This document shows, piece after piece, positions 28,282 to 36,450 of a stretch of 64,000 nt of DNA (within the stretch, counting starts at the first letter, position 1; each line of letters begins with the position of its first letter). The position numbers were made by a program, and so were the translations under genes. Under the pieces are notes generated by a model, which was given only the letters and a program-made list of their open reading frames with translations, searched no databases and was not told where the DNA came from. Source of the DNA: Oleomonas cavernae (GTDB lineage Bacteria; Pseudomonadota; Alphaproteobacteria; Zavarziniales; Zavarziniaceae); NCBI RefSeq assembly GCF_003590945.1, contig NZ_QYUK01000011.1:3318909-3382908 (forward strand). The letters run 5' to 3'.

Positions 28282-28409
28282 GGCGCCGTGCGTCCTTCGA
28301 GACGCCATGCTTCGCGTGGCTCCTCAGGATGAGGTAAGTCTTTCTGCCATAATGATTTTTCCTCATCCTGAGGAGGCCCGAAGGGCCGTCTCGAAGGACG
28401 CACGGCGCC
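28282..28409. repeat. Family C long inverted repeat
   Basis: A 128-base element with perfectly matching 23-base ends (GGCGCCGTGCGTCCTTCGAG and complement). Nested arms CCTCAGGATGAGG and CCTCATCCTGAGG surround an AT-rich loop. This is the CTTCGAGACG/CCTCAGGATGAGG type widespread between genes of alphaproteobacteria. It lies between the ligase and the TetR gene. A diverged relative is at 45290. Confidence 0.88.
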
Positions 28410-28480
28410 GCCGCAAGGCGCAACTTTTGAAACAGTCGGCGGCGCGGGCGTCTTGACGGCGCGGCGCCGGGACGGCTACT

Positions 28481-28498
28481 TGAGCGAACGTTCACTCA
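28481..28498. promoter_or_regulatory. TetR operator, site 1
   Basis: TGAGCGAACGTTCACTCA, i.e. TGAGYGA-N4-TCACTCA, 13 bases upstream of the TetR gene at 28512. This implies autoregulation. The same palindrome recurs at 29136 and 29604, with a half-site ending at 29223. Confidence 0.8.
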
Positions 28499-28511
28499 AG
28501 GAGATGGCGCC

Positions 28512-29075
28512 ATGTCGTCCGAAACCCGGCAGCGCATCGTGGCCGCATCCCTGAAACTGTTCGCCCAGAAGGGCATCGCGGCCACCACGACGCGCGACAT
28601 CGCGACCGAGGCCGGCATCGCCGAAGGGACGATCTATCGCCATTTCCCCTCCAAGGAGGCAATGGCCGACGAGATCTTCCTGGAAAACTACCTGCCCTTT
28701 GCCCGCGTGCTCGATTCCATCCAGCGGCGCAACACCACCACGCTCGCCAAGATCGTCGCCATGGTGAACCACTTCTATGGCGCCTTCGACCGCGACCGGG
28801 ACGCCTTCACCTATCTCCTCGTCTCGCCCCACCGCGTAACTGAACGGGTACCGCATGGCACCGCCACGCCGGTCTCCGTCCTGCGCGACGTGCTGAGCGA
28901 GGGGATCGCCGCCGGCACCCTGCGCCCGCTGGACGTCCAGCTCGGCACCCATCTGGTGCTGGGCCTGATCACCCAGCCGGCCAATGCCCATGTCTATCAC
29001 GAGATCGAGGGCTCCCTGCTCGATCTGGCGCCCACCGTCATCGACGCGATCTGGCGCGTCGTCTGCGCCGACTGA
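28512..29075 (+). CDS. TetR-family regulator of the DUF2145 locus
   Basis: 187-residue TetR protein. The helix-turn-helix is at about 8-55 (LKLFAQKGIAATTTRDIATEAGIAEGTIYRHFPSKEAM) and the C-terminal domain carries VMAMVNHFYGAF-like helices. The start ATG follows GGAG by eight bases. Its palindromic operator lies directly upstream, and the same palindrome precedes the next two genes. These sites define a local regulon of three transcription units. The ligand is unknown. Confidence 0.88.
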   Translation: MSSETRQRIVAASLKLFAQKGIAATTTRDIATEAGIAEGTIYRHFPSKEAMADEIFLENYLPFARVLDSIQRRNTTTLAKIVAMVNHFYGAFDRDRDAFTYLLVSPHRVTERVPHGTATPVSVLRDVLSEGIAAGTLRPLDVQLGTHLVLGLITQPANAHVYHEIEGSLLDLAPTVIDAIWRVVCAD

Positions 29076-29134
29076 CGGGGCCTTTCGGGAATCGTCCGCA
29101 CGGGGCGAAAGCACCGCTTGACAGGGTGAACGTT

Positions 29135-29154
29135 GTGAGTGATTATTCACTCAC
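29135..29154. promoter_or_regulatory. TetR operator, site 2
   Basis: GTGAGTGATTATTCACTCAC: a near-perfect palindrome (TGAGTGA-N4-TCACTCA) about 80 bases upstream of the secreted small protein at 29236. A half-site, ATTCACTCA, is at 29215-29223, just before the ribosome site. Confidence 0.8.
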
Positions 29155-29235
29155 AGATCGGCACGGGCCGGCTGGAAGGTGAGTAGAACCCAATCCGCCC
29201 ACCTTGAGAGCAAACATTCACTCATGGAGGTTTCT

Positions 29236-29565
29236 ATGTCTTTGTCGTTTAAGCATCGCCTGGCGATCGGCCTCACCGCGCTCATGCTGCCCCTGGCCGG
29301 TACGGCCCATGCCGAGGGCCTGGTGAAAGCCTCGGAGCAGTCGCTTCAGGCCGTGGGCGCGGTGATCACCGCCGGTACCGCCGTGGTCGGCTACAGCGTG
29401 GCCATTCCCCTGATCGCCGTGGGCGAACTCGGCCAGGCCGTCGGCGGTGTCGGCACCGAGATCGCCGATGGCGCGGCGGCCATCACCCCGCTGCCGCAGC
29501 CCCTGCCGGTCTCCGACCAGTCCGTGACGGCGGGGCCGCGTCCTGATGTGGCCTTGGCCCGCTGA
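29236..29565 (+). CDS. Small secreted protein paired with DUF2145
   Basis: 109 residues. A signal peptide covers 1-25 (MSLSFKHRLAIGLTALMLPL, cleavage after AHA). A Gly/Val/Ala-rich hydrophobic stretch follows (AVGAVITAGTAVVGYSVAIP) and the end is polar (PLPVSDQSVTAGPRPDVAL). I recall similar small proteins directly before DUF2145 genes in other proteobacteria, but cannot check. The ATG at 29236 has GGAGG five bases upstream; the upstream reading has none. Function unknown, perhaps envelope-associated. Confidence 0.7.
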   Translation: MSLSFKHRLAIGLTALMLPLAGTAHAEGLVKASEQSLQAVGAVITAGTAVVGYSVAIPLIAVGELGQAVGGVGTEIADGAAAITPLPQPLPVSDQSVTAGPRPDVALAR

Positions 29566-29570
29566 TCCGC

Positions 29571-29605
29571 CGCCATCGGGCCGGTTTTTTTCCGGCCCGA
29601 TGGCG
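29571..29605 (+). terminator. 14-bp perfect hairpin with all-T loop
   Basis: CGCCATCGGGCCGG and CCGGCCCGATGGCG flank a loop of seven T. It follows the small secreted protein's stop and abuts the third TetR operator. The T-tract is in the loop rather than after the stem, so classical termination is uncertain. Confidence 0.55.
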
Positions 29606-29621
29606 AGTGATTATTCACTCA
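29604..29621. promoter_or_regulatory. TetR operator, site 3
   Basis: CGAGTGATTATTCACTCA, differing from site 2 only in its first base and lying 16 bases before the DUF2145 gene, close to its ribosome site CCGGAG. Confidence 0.78.
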
Positions 29622-29636
29622 ATTCCGGAGATTCCC

Positions 29637-30482
29637 ATGACCAACCGCCGCCGTGCCGCCGCCCTGGCACTCGCCCTCGCCGCCGCCCCCATGGCGGCCG
29701 CGACCATGCCGGCCCAGGCTTCCAGCCTGGCCGGGGGCACCGCCCCGACCTTCTCGATCGATGAAACCGCAAGCTTCGCCAAGTCGGTGGAGAAAATCCT
29801 GGCGGCGCGGGGCGCCCGCGTCGCCCTGGTGGCGCGCCTGGGCCGCGATCCCGACGAACTGCCGGCAGGCATCGACTACACCCATGTCGGCCTGTGGGTG
29901 TACAGCGAGATCACGACGGCGGACGGGCGAAAGCTCCCCGGCTATGCCGTGTTCAACCTCTACCGCTCGAACGAGGATCCGGACCATTCCAGCCTGGTCC
30001 AGGACTTCCCGCTCGACTTCTTCGCCGAGATCTTCGTGCAGCGCGCGGGGGTGATCATCCCGACCCCGGAAATGCAGGCGCGCCTGGCCCGGGTGATCGC
30101 CTCGCCCAGCTATGCCCGGCTGCACGATCCGCATTACTCCCTGCTCGCCAATCCGCTGCGCGACGACTACCAGAACTGCACCAGTTTCGTGCTGGACGTC
30201 ACCATGGCCGCGATCTACGGCACCGACGACCGGCGCCAGATCCGCGCCAATGTCGAAGCCTATTTCGAGCCGACCGTGGTCGACCTCGATCCCCTGCGCC
30301 GCCTGTTCGGCCCGCTCTTCGTCGAGGGTGCCCACACCGACGACCAGGACTGGAACATCAATACCGCGACCTTCGGTTCCCTGGCCCGATTCTACGAGAC
30401 CTACGGCCTGGCGCAGGAGGTTTTCGAGGTAACGCCCATCGGCATCATCGGCCGCCCGGCGAGCGCGCCAGCGCTAGATTGA
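29637..30482 (+). CDS. DUF2145-like periplasmic protein, possible permuted NlpC/P60-type hydrolase
   Basis: 281 residues with signal peptide 1-31 (ending MPAQA). The order His (IDYTHVGLWVYSE), then Cys (YQNCTSFVLDVTMAAIYG), then ARFYETYGLAQEVFEVTP resembles DUF2145 and YiiX-like permuted cysteine hydrolases. That would suggest acting on cell-envelope amide or ester bonds; this activity is inference. It has its own TetR operator and follows the small secreted protein, so the two are probably induced together. Start ATG with CCGGAG nine bases upstream. Confidence 0.68.
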   Translation: MTNRRRAAALALALAAAPMAAATMPAQASSLAGGTAPTFSIDETASFAKSVEKILAARGARVALVARLGRDPDELPAGIDYTHVGLWVYSEITTADGRKLPGYAVFNLYRSNEDPDHSSLVQDFPLDFFAEIFVQRAGVIIPTPEMQARLARVIASPSYARLHDPHYSLLANPLRDDYQNCTSFVLDVTMAAIYGTDDRRQIRANVEAYFEPTVVDLDPLRRLFGPLFVEGAHTDDQDWNINTATFGSLARFYETYGLAQEVFEVTPIGIIGRPASAPALD

Positions 30483-30513
30483 CAAGTCGTCAGTCGCAAG
30501 CCCTAATCCGCTC

Positions 30514-31137
30514 ATGGTTTCGATTGCAGAAGATCAGGCTTCCGGCGCCCGCGGTGCCCGCAGGCGTCAGGAAAGCCGGCGGCGCCTGCTGGCGGCCGCG
30601 CGCAAATTGTTCGTCGAGCGGGGTTACCACGCGACCCGGCCCCAGGATATCGCCCGCGAGGCGGATGTCGGCAACGGCACGTTCTACCTGCACTTCGCCG
30701 ACAAGCGCGAGATCTTCCTGGCCTTTGCCGAGGAGGCCTGCGCCGAGATCGAGGCTGCGATCATCGGCCCGCTGCATGCGCCCGAACCGTGGGACCAGCG
30801 CATCCTGAACACGCTGAAGGCGACACTGGCTTTCGAGGAATCGGAGCGCAAGGTGATCGCCGCGGCGCTGATGGACCTGTCGATCATCGACCCTGGTTCG
30901 GGCGAGCCGACGGTGCGGCCGCGCGACCGCCTGGCCCAGCTCACCGCCGAATCACTGACCCAGGGCATGGAGCGGGGCGAGATTCGCGCCGACCTCAATG
31001 CCGATCTGATCGCCCATGCCCTGCTGGGCATGGTCGAACAGGCGGCCTATCACGCCGAACGCAGCAATCTCGACAGCGAGCTGGTGCTGAAGACCCTGGC
31101 CGGCTTCGTCATCGCCGGCCTGGCCAAGGCGCCTTAA
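30514..31137 (+). CDS. TetR-family regulator
   Basis: 207-residue TetR protein with an Arg-rich N-terminal tail. The helix-turn-helix is at about 25-70 (ARKLFVERGYHATRPQDIAREADVGNGTFYLHFADKREIFL). The C-terminal helices include ALLGMVEQAAYHAERSNLD. It starts 31 bases after the DUF2145 gene and may be co-transcribed with it. It lacks the TGAGTGA palindrome immediately upstream. Its stop overlaps the convergent lysE stop by two bases. Target unknown. Confidence 0.88.
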   Translation: MVSIAEDQASGARGARRRQESRRRLLAAARKLFVERGYHATRPQDIAREADVGNGTFYLHFADKREIFLAFAEEACAEIEAAIIGPLHAPEPWDQRILNTLKATLAFEESERKVIAAALMDLSIIDPGSGEPTVRPRDRLAQLTAESLTQGMERGEIRADLNADLIAHALLGMVEQAAYHAERSNLDSELVLKTLAGFVIAGLAKAP

Positions 31138-31757
31138 GCCCCGATCGCCTGGGCCAGCAGGCTAGCCGCGATCAGCCACATGATGGCGGCGATGGCGAAA
31201 TCCAGCACGCGCCAGGCGATGGGCCTGGCAAACAGCGGCTGGAGCAGGCGCGAGCCATAGCCCAGGCCGTAGAACCACACCGCCGAGGCGACGGCGGCGC
31301 CCAGGCCGAAGGCCAGGCGCGCCTCGCCGGCAAAGCGCCCCGACAGCCCGCCCAGCAGCACCACCGTGTCGAGATAGACATGGGGGTTGAGGAAAGTCAG
31401 GCCCAGGCAGGTGACGATCGCCGCCGCCAGGCCGCCGGCCTTGGCCTCGCTCGCCTGCATCTGCGACGGATGCAGGGCCCGGCGAAAGGCGAGCAGGCCG
31501 TAGACGCTCAGGAACAGCGCACCGCCCACGGTGATGTAGCGCAAGGTGTCGGGCATGGCCTGGATGACGCTGCCCAGGCCCGCGACGCCGGCTGCGATCA
31601 GCAGGGCGTCCGACAGGAAGCAGATGGTCGAGACGGCGAAGACGTGCCGGCGCAGCAGGCCCTGGCGCAGCACGAAGGCATTCTGCGCCCCGATCGCGAT
31701 GATCAGGCTGGCGCCCAGCAGGAAGCCCTGCAGGCCCGGCAGGAACAAGCTGTCCAT
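31134..31757 (-). CDS. LysE/ArgO-family amino acid exporter
   Basis: 207-residue, six-helix exporter: GFLLGASLIIAIGAQNAFVLRQGL is the LysE/ArgO signature, followed by CFLSDALLIAAGVAGLG and FLNPHVYLDTVVLLG. It probably exports arginine or lysine. The ATG at 31757 overlaps the corrected stop of the upstream eamA gene (TGATG), so the two exporters form a coupled pair. Confidence 0.9.
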   Translation of the reverse strand: MDSLFLPGLQGFLLGASLIIAIGAQNAFVLRQGLLRRHVFAVSTICFLSDALLIAAGVAGLGSVIQAMPDTLRYITVGGALFLSVYGLLAFRRALHPSQMQASEAKAGGLAAAIVTCLGLTFLNPHVYLDTVVLLGGLSGRFAGEARLAFGLGAAVASAVWFYGLGYGSRLLQPLFARPIAWRVLDFAIAAIMWLIAASLLAQAIGA

Positions 31758-32691
31758 CACGACGCTGTCGCGCGGGGGCCAAGGCGATGGCGCCGCTGGC
31801 CAGGGCGACGCCGGCCGTGCCTAGGACCACGCCGGCGACCTCGGCCGGGCTGGGCACCTCGCCCAGCACCGGGATCGCCAGCAGCAGCGAGGCGGCCGGG
31901 ACCAGCGCGGTCAGGGCCGCGGTCTTGGAGGCGCCGATCAGGCGGATCGCCGCCGAGAAGGCGAGCAGCGAGATGATCGAGGTCACGATGCCCTGCCAGC
32001 CGACCTGCATGGCGATGCTGGGCCAGGACAGGCCGGCGATGCCCGGCGTCAGGAACAGGGCATAGACCGGCAGGTAGAGCACGGCGGAAACCACGGCGAC
32101 GATGGCGGTCGAATGCAGCGGATCGAGGCCGTAGCGCCGCGCCAGCACGGTATAGCCGGCCCACATCGCGGCCGCGGTCACGAACATGACATCGCCGATG
32201 ATCACCTGGCCGTCGAGGCTGGCGCCGGCCTGCGTCATCAGCACCGCCGCCGCGCCCAGGATCAGGGCGTAGCCGGCCAGGCGCAGGCGGGTGAAACGCT
32301 CGCCCAGGAAAACCTTGGCCAGCAGGGCGGTGGCCAGCGGCACGCTGCAGCAGATCAGCACCCCGCCATGGGCGGCCGGCGCAAAGGCAAAACCGCCCGC
32401 CCCGATCAGCACGTAAGGCACCCCGGCCCCGCCCGCCAGCAGCAGCACGCCGTGGAGGCCCAGCCGGTCGAGCGCCAGGCCCTTGCGCAGCAGCACTGGC
32501 AGCAGGATCAGGCCGGCGGTGGCAAAGCGCAGGGCGACCAGGTCGGTCACCGCCATGGCCCCGCGCATGTCGGCCCGGGTCAGCACGGTCCAGCCCGCCC
32601 AGATGGCGACGCCCAGCAGCGCGAACAGATAGCCGCGCACCGGCACAGCCACGTTCGCCTGGAGAGGGGCCGCAGGATTGGCAAGCGACAT
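31757..32691 (-). CDS. EamA/DMT-family transporter, frameshifted at its end
   Basis: Ten-helix drug/metabolite transporter (about 311 residues) with two EamA repeats: LLGVAIWAGWTVLTRADMRG in the first and VMFVTAAAMWAGYTVLARRYGLDPL in the second. As given, the frame runs without stop through lysE. Adding one G to the five-G run on the plus strand (31774-31778) ends the protein with PRATAS at a TGA overlapping the lysE ATG. The seeming EamA-LysE fusion is therefore an artefact. The start ATG at 32691 gives MSLANPAAPLQ. Confidence 0.85.
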
Positions 32692-32800
32692 GACACCGGA
32701 CCGGAGGGGGACTACGCCGCCGGATCCTGACCGAGCTTGCCCTGCCCGCAAATTGTGCAGATCGGGGGCGAGCCATGCCGGACAGGCATGACGCGCAAAG

Positions 32801-32917
32801 CCCTCTCCTCCGCGGAAGGAGAGGGTTGGGTGAGGAGGTCGAGGGGACAAAAACCGACATCCCGAGACGGCCCGACCCACCTCCCCCAGCCCCTCCCCCG
32901 CAAGCGGGCGGAGGGGA
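32801..32917. repeat. Family A element, divergent copy
   Basis: Between the divergent eamA and DUF3592 genes: CCCTCTCCTCCGCGGAAGGA, GGGTTGGGTGAGG, CCCACCTCCCCCAGCCCC and CCCCGCAAGCGGGCGGAGGGG keep the layout of family A but with more changes. The remaining bases 32692-32991 show no gene; GGGGAGAG before 32992 is the ribosome site of the next gene. Confidence 0.7.
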
Positions 32918-32991
32918 GCAAAAAGGAGCTGTTCTTGCCCCGTCCCCGCCCGCGGGCGAGGATGGCGGGGCGAATCAAGGGGAGAGTTCAG

Positions 32992-33446
32992 ATGGCGTCA
33001 TGGCTGGCGATGGCCATTGCCTTGGTGCTGGTGGCCGTCGGGCTCGGTCTGGCGGGCTTTGCCGCGTCCTTGTACCTGCGTTACCGCGCCATGACCGCCT
33101 GGCCGATGGTGCCGGGCCAGGTTGCCATTACCGGCCTGGATGCCGAACGCCGCCTCCATCGCCATGCCGCCCGGCTGGTGCATATTCCCACCGTCGCCTA
33201 CCGCTACAGCGTGGCGGGCGAGGACCAGATCGGCAGCCGCCTGTCCAACATACCCACCCTGTTCGAGCACGAGGACGAGGCCAAGGCCTTCCTGGCCCGC
33301 TTCCCCGAGGGCACCGCGCTGAAGGTCCGCTACAACCCGGCCGCCCCCAGGACTCGGTCATCGAGCCGCGCCCGCCGCAGGTCGCGGCCCTCGTCGCTGG
33401 CGCCGTGGCGGCGCTGGGCGCGGCCGCCTGGGTGCTGCTGGCATAA
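32992..33446 (+). CDS. DUF3592 membrane protein, frameshifted
   Basis: About 151 residues with a helix at each end (LAMAIALVLVAVGLGLAGFA; VAALVAGAVAALGAAAWVLLA) and a central beta-rich extracytoplasmic part (WPMVPGQVAITGLDAERRLH, YRYSVAGEDQIGSRLSN, GTALKVRYNPAAP), as in DUF3592 proteins. The frame breaks in the five-C run at 33344-33348. One added C yields QDSVIEPRPPQVAALVAG and a stop at 33446. Function unknown. Confidence 0.78.
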
Positions 33447-33492
33447 CCGCAGCGCCCGTGCGAAAAGAGGGGCGATAACGCGGGGAGCGCCG

Positions 33493-34679
33493 GTGACGGG
33501 TGTGTCGGAGCGTCGGATCATCCTGGTGGTCGGCGCCATCCAGTTTGTGAACATCGTCGATTTCATGATGGTGATGCCGCTGGGCCCCGACTATGCCGTG
33601 GGCTTAGGGATCGATCCTGCGCACCTGGGCTATGTTGCCGCCGCCTATACGGTGGCGGCCTGCCTTGCCGGCCTCCTTGGCGCCTTCGTCCTCGACCGCT
33701 TTCCCCGCCGGCTGGCCCTGACCGTGGCCCTGGGCGGCCTGGGCCTGGGCACCATGGCGGGCAGCATCGCCGTCGACCTGGGCAGCCTGATCGGCGCGCG
33801 GGTGATCGCCGGGGCCTTCGGCGGGCCGGCGACGGCGCTCGCCATGTCGGTGCTGGCCGATCACATTCCCGAGGCACGGCGCGGCCGGGCCATGGGCGCC
33901 GTCATGGGCGCCTTTGCCCTGGCCGCCGTGCTGGGCGTGCCGGCGGGCCTGGAGATGGCGCGCCTGGGTGGCTGGCGCCTGCCCTTCCTGGTCGTCGGCT
34001 GCGCCGCCCTGGTCACCGCGGCCTTCGCCTGGGTGGCCCTGCCCCGGGGCGGGCGGCCGGCGGCGGCGCGGTCCTGGCGTGGTTTGCTGCGGCGGCGCGA
34101 ACACCTCCTGGCCTTTGCCGCGGTCGGCTTTGCCAACCTGCAAAGCTTCATGATCATCCCCTCGATCACCGCCTTCCTGATCTTCAACCTAGGCTATCCG
34201 CGCGACGGGTTGAGCGTGCTGTACCTGCTGGGCGGCAGTCTCAGTTTGGTCGGCATGCGCCTGACCGGGCGCCTGGTCGACCGGCTGGGCACCACCAATG
34301 TCAATGTCGTGGCGACCGCGGCCTTGTCGGCGCTGCTGGTCACCTGCTTCGTCGTGGTGCCCCTGCCGCTGCCGGTGATCGTGCTGTTCCCCCTGTTCAT
34401 GCTGATCATGTCGGCGCGCAATGTCGCGACCCAGACCCTGATGACCAAGGTGCCGCCGCCCGCCGAACGGGCGGGCTTCATGTCGCTGCTCTCGGCCACC
34501 CAGCACCTGGCCGCCTCGGCCGGGGCGGGCCTGTCCAGCGCCATGCTCTCGACCGGGGCCGGCGGCGCCCTGCTGGGGGTTCCCGGCTGGCCTGGGCGGC
34601 GATAGCCTGCGCCGCCGTGGTGCCCTTGTTCCAGGGTGCCATCGAAGGCCGCCTGCGCCGGCGGACGGCAGCGGCATGA
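33493..34679 (+). CDS. MFS transporter, frameshifted near its end
   Basis: Twelve-helix major facilitator (about 395 residues), GTG start after GGGGAG: ILVVGAIQFVNIVDFMMVMPLGPDYA, DRFPRRLALTVALGGLG (motif A-like), RAMGAVMGAFALAAVLGVPAG, and RAGFMSLLSATQHLAASAGAG. The frame breaks at the five-G run 34575-34579. One more G continues the last helix (SRLAWAAIACAAVVPLFQGAIEG) to a TGA that overlaps the next gene by ATGA. Substrate unknown. TTA-GGG at 33604. Confidence 0.85.
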
Positions 34680-35302
34680 GCCCCGCCGCCCACGAGGAGG
34701 TGCTGGCGCGCCTGGGCCGCAAATGCCGCTACATGCGCCATGCCCTGAAGACCGCGGGGATCCCGGCGCCCCGGGTGCGTGAGCCGGGCTTTGCCGCGCT
34801 GGTCCATATCATCGTCGAGCAGCAGGTCTCGGTCGCCTCCGGTGCTGCCATCTGGGCCCGGCTGGAGCAGGGCCTGGGCGGCGCGGTGACGCCCGCCGCG
34901 GTGCTGGTCCATGACGAGGCGGGCCTGACCCGCTTCGGCTTGAGCCGGCCCAAGGCCCGCTATATCCACGGCCTGGCCCGCTCGGTCGCCCGGGGCGAGG
35001 TCGACCTGGGCGCGATCGCGCTGATGGACGATGCGACGGCCATCGCCGCGCTGACCGCGCTCAAGGGCATCGGCCGCTGGACGGCGGAGATCTACCTGAT
35101 GTTCGCCCTGGGCCGGCCCGACCTGTGGCCGGCCTTCGACGTCGCCCTGGCGGAAGGCGCGGCGCGGTTGATGGGCCTGGAATCGCGACCCGATTTCAAG
35201 GCGCTGGACGAGATCGGCAAGCGCTGGGCGCCGCACCGCTCCACCGCCGCGCTGGTGCTGTGGCGCTATTACAGCCACAGCCTCAGCGCGGCCAAGGCTT
35301 GA
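34676..35302 (+). CDS. AlkA-type DNA-3-methyladenine glycosylase
   Basis: 208-residue HhH-GPD base-excision glycosylase removing alkylated purines. The helix-hairpin-helix is LKGIGRWTAEIYLMFALGRPDLWPAFD, with the final Asp as the catalytic residue. The N-terminus has GFAALVHIIVEQQVSVASGAAIW, typical of the family. No extra AlkA N-terminal domain or Ada domain is present. Its start overlaps the corrected MFS stop. Confidence 0.9.
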   Translation: MSPAAHEEVLARLGRKCRYMRHALKTAGIPAPRVREPGFAALVHIIVEQQVSVASGAAIWARLEQGLGGAVTPAAVLVHDEAGLTRFGLSRPKARYIHGLARSVARGEVDLGAIALMDDATAIAALTALKGIGRWTAEIYLMFALGRPDLWPAFDVALAEGAARLMGLESRPDFKALDEIGKRWAPHRSTAALVLWRYYSHSLSAAKA

Positions 35303-35360
35303 CCTGGGGCACGGCATCCTTTAGGTCGCGCGGTCGGCCAGGGTTGGAGATAGTCGAGCG

Positions 35361-36308
35361 ATGCGTCGTTGGTGGTTGAAGACCAAGCTGCGGCTCTACC
35401 GCGCCCTGTTGCGCGTGCAGTGGCTGGTGGAAGCGGCCGCCATCTACCTGATCATGGCCCTGTGCGGCCTGCTGGGGCCTGACCGCGCCTCGGCCGCTGG
35501 CGGCTGGGTCGCGCGCAAGCTGGGGCCTCATCTGGCCGTCTCGACCATGGCGCGAGGCCAGATCGAGGCTGCCTATCCCGGCATCACGCAGGCCGAGCGC
35601 GAACGCATTCTGCTGGGCGTGTGGGACAATCTGGGCCGCTATTTCACCGAATACGCCCACCTGCGCACCCTGTGGCCCGGCACCGGCGACGACCCGCCGC
35701 CGCCCGGCGCCCGCATCGAGGTCGATCCCGGCGTGGTCGAACGCTTCCTGGCGATCCGCGACGACGGCAAGCCGGCGATCATCTTCACCGGCCACATCGG
35801 CAACTGGGAGATCCTGGCGGTGGGCGCCGCGCGCCATGAACTGCCGCTGGCGGTGATGTTCCGCAGCCCCAACAACCCGATCGCCGAGAAGCTGCTGCTG
35901 GGGATCAGGGGCGATGCCATGGGCCAGCTCGTCCCGACCGGCTTCCAGGCCGCCGTGGTGGCGGCGCGGGTGCTGGACGAGGGCGGGCACTTAGGCATGC
36001 TGGTCGACCAGCATTTCAGCCGCGGCGTGAAGGTGCCCTTCTTCGGCCGCGAGGTGAAGACCGCCACCACCCTGGCCAAGCTGGCCCGGCGCTTCAAATG
36101 CGACGTCTACGGGGCCTGGGCCGAGCGCCTGGACGGCTGCCGCTTCCGCATCCACATGACGGAGGCCCTGGATTTCAGCGCCGAATACGCGTGCGCCGAC
36201 GTGAAGGCGGCCGAGACCGCGATCACCGCCCGCATCACCGCGACGGTCGAGACCTGGGCCCGCGCCCGCCCCGACCAATGGAACTGGCTGCATCGCCGCT
36301 GGCGGTAG
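35361..36308 (+). CDS. LpxL/HtrB-type lipid A acyltransferase
   Basis: 315-residue membrane-bound acyltransferase of the lysophospholipid/lipid A late acyltransferase family. It has an N-terminal membrane anchor (VEAAAIYLIMALCGLL), the catalytic motif FTGHIGNWEILAVGAA (His and Glu of H-x4-E), FRSPNNPIAEKLLL, and LGMLVDQHFSRGVKVPFFGRE. It probably adds a secondary acyl chain to lipid A at the inner membrane. TTA-GGC at 35991. Confidence 0.88.
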   Translation: MRRWWLKTKLRLYRALLRVQWLVEAAAIYLIMALCGLLGPDRASAAGGWVARKLGPHLAVSTMARGQIEAAYPGITQAERERILLGVWDNLGRYFTEYAHLRTLWPGTGDDPPPPGARIEVDPGVVERFLAIRDDGKPAIIFTGHIGNWEILAVGAARHELPLAVMFRSPNNPIAEKLLLGIRGDAMGQLVPTGFQAAVVAARVLDEGGHLGMLVDQHFSRGVKVPFFGREVKTATTLAKLARRFKCDVYGAWAERLDGCRFRIHMTEALDFSAEYACADVKAAETAITARITATVETWARARPDQWNWLHRRWR

Positions 36309-36324
36309 GGCATTCATTTCCGCC

Positions 36325-36440
36325 GTCATCCCCGCGCAGGCGGGGATCCACTGTCGTCGAGCGCTGGGGCGGTCGTCGCGGCGAGCCAAGTCGATCCCGC
36401 CTGCCATTCCCGTGGATCCCCGCCTACGCGGGGATGACGA
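36325..36440. repeat. Family B palindromic element, copy 3
   Basis: GTCATCCCCGCGCAGGCGGG ... CCCCGCCTACGCGGGGATGA between the convergent acyltransferase and argE genes. The right arm is followed by five T on the plus strand, so it may terminate transcription of the acyltransferase gene. Confidence 0.88.
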
Positions 36441-36450
36441 TTTTTGGCTG

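Noticed and set aside
24817-28308. 1163-codon open frame on the minus strand opposite the two acyl-CoA ligases
   Set aside because: It mirrors two complete ligase genes on the plus strand, is His/Gly/Asp-rich without domains, and is a usual by-product of GC-rich codon bias.
29391-29618. Minus-strand 75-codon frame over the small secreted protein
   Set aside because: It is antisense to a gene with signal peptide, ribosome site and operator, and has no motif.
31162-32880. 572-codon EamA-LysE-region fusion frame
   Set aside because: The C-terminal third is an out-of-frame reading of lysE. One extra G at 31774-31778 gives a normal eamA stop overlapping the lysE start.
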